Shown here piece by piece: positions 50,855-51,367 of a stretch of 51,367 nucleotides of DNA (its first letter is position 1; each line of letters opens with the position of its first letter). The notes under the pieces are model-generated. The model made no database searches. It was not told the DNA's origin and saw only the letters and a list, made by a program, of their open reading frames with translations. A program made the translations under genes and the position numbers. The DNA comes from Anaerolineae bacterium (lineage in GTDB: Bacteria > Chloroflexota > Anaerolineae > J036 > Brachytrichaceae): positions 1 through 51,367 of the forward strand of contig JAIMBB010000007.1 in NCBI GenBank assembly GCA_023511655.1. The letters run 5' to 3'.

Positions 50855-50892
50855 CCGCCGCGGCGCTCATTAGGGCGCCGCGGCGGTGCTCT
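50855..50892 (+). terminator. terminator after nrdJ
   Basis: CCGCCGCGGCGC (50855-50866) and GCGCCGCGGCGG (50875-50886) form a perfect 12-bp stem with an 8-nt loop, followed by TGCTCTTTCCC. The weak T-run suggests moderate efficiency. Confidence 0.7.
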
Positions 50893-50948
50893 TTCCCGCG
50901 GCGCGCATCCCCCTGACGACGAGGTTCAGCTCACACTGGGCCGGTGTA

Positions 50949-51056
50949 TCAATGGTAGATGTTCGGGCGGCTGGCAGCTACCCCTGCAGCGTAACCGGCG
51001 ATGTGGGCAATCAGCAGCAGGATCACCACGAGCAGACCCACGACGACGATCTCCAT
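50949..51056 (-). CDS. 35-aa single-TM small membrane protein
   Basis: ATG at 51056 is preceded by AAGGAGG at 5-nt spacing, one of the best ribosome sites in the window. The product is nearly all one TM helix (MEIVVVGLLVVILLLIAHIA) with a short tail ending in His (SRPNIYH). The larger ORF to 51245 has no homology or ribosome site. It converges on nrdJ. The function is unknown; such tiny proteins are easily missed. Confidence 0.65.
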   Translation of the reverse strand: MEIVVVGLLVVILLLIAHIAGYAAGVAASRPNIYH

Positions 51057-51367
51057 ATCTGCCTCCTTTTCGAACACAGATGGACACATCAATAAGCCGG
51101 CTGTCGTACCCGTAGTCGCCTTAGAGTGGTATGGTGCTAACCTGATGGTAATTGTGGTGCGTTGAGCGTGGGTTAACTCCAGGCTAAGGGGACGTGTAGG
51201 GGAGGAGAGGCCAATGGCGGCCGATGCGTTCACGCACGGGGGCATTTTCTTGTAGGGGCAGGCCTATGTGCCTGCCTGCGTTTGGCACATATGGACAGGC
51301 GGCGGCGCAGGGCCGCCCCTACATCACACCCCGCCGCCCGTTGTAGGGGCGACCCTATGTGGTCGCC
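51057..51367. repeat. intergenic region ending in dispersed GTAGGGGCG-type repeats
   Basis: Positions 51253-51281 and 51341-51367 carry direct copies of a unit TTGTAGGGGC-N-CCTATGTG then GC(C), and 51308-51325 carries an inverted half (GGCCGCCCCTACATCA). This is a familiar family of intergenic dispersed repeats in several bacterial phyla. Positions 51057-51250 probably hold the promoter of the small membrane protein; nothing else is seen. The repeat runs off the window end. Confidence 0.65.

Overview
The window is a GC-rich bacterial chromosome segment. The gene content, proline/threonine-rich 'TPTP' linkers in secreted proteins, LCP and SH3b proteins, a class II (B12) ribonucleotide reductase and a Gram-positive-like dcw cluster with mraZ but no murE point to a Chloroflexota bacterium, probably Anaerolineae-like. 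This placement is inference from content; no rRNA gene is present.

Layout. Positions 81-3596 hold a minus-strand carbon-metabolism run (Ldh_2 oxidoreductase, 6-phosphogluconolactonase-like lactonase, galactose mutarotase) behind a tRNA-Leu(GAG) that has its own promoter and terminator. Positions 3750-5774 encode an LCP-type wall-polymer protein with two SH3b domains. At 5781-7663 a HEPN/MNT pair lies between an intact M42 peptidase gene and a detached, partly identical copy of that gene's 3' end. Positions 7743-17994 form an envelope/secretome island: four paralogous SGNH-like secreted proteins (three with the nucleophile Ser replaced by Cys) and a remnant of a fifth, two small lipoproteins, a tandem pair of secreted proteins of unknown function, and a membrane protein joining a Death-like/effector-associated domain and a RHIM-like motif to an outer TPR-like domain. 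Positions 18000-18437 are a repeat-rich gap with a 93-bp near-perfect palindrome. Positions 18438-26244 hold metabolic and cytochrome c maturation genes: pfkA, an enolase-superfamily enzyme, XdhC, and a ccmC/ccmD-like/ccdA operon whose CcdA looks circularly permuted.

Positions 26432-44171 are a long single-strand division and cell-wall cluster: mraZ, rsmH, ftsL-like, ftsI, murF, mraY, murD, ftsW, murG, a CvpA-like gene, murC, murB, ddl, ftsQ, ftsA, ftsZ. It starts with DnaA boxes and four 10-bp-phased MraZ-type repeats. ftsZ has its own consensus promoter with DnaA-box sequences. nrdR and nrdJ follow behind a strong promoter with paired NrdR-like boxes. NrdJ carries two full LAGLIDADG inteins, each ending directly before a conserved catalytic cysteine.

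Main points for follow-up: the Ser-to-Cys SGNH family, the RHIM-like transmembrane protein, the permuted CcdA, a class of apparently leaderless promoters (TANNNT, 7-9 nt, start codon) at seven genes, the M42 tail duplication beside the HEPN/MNT pair, dispersed repeats coding in frame inside murD and ddl, and two inteins gating dNTP synthesis.
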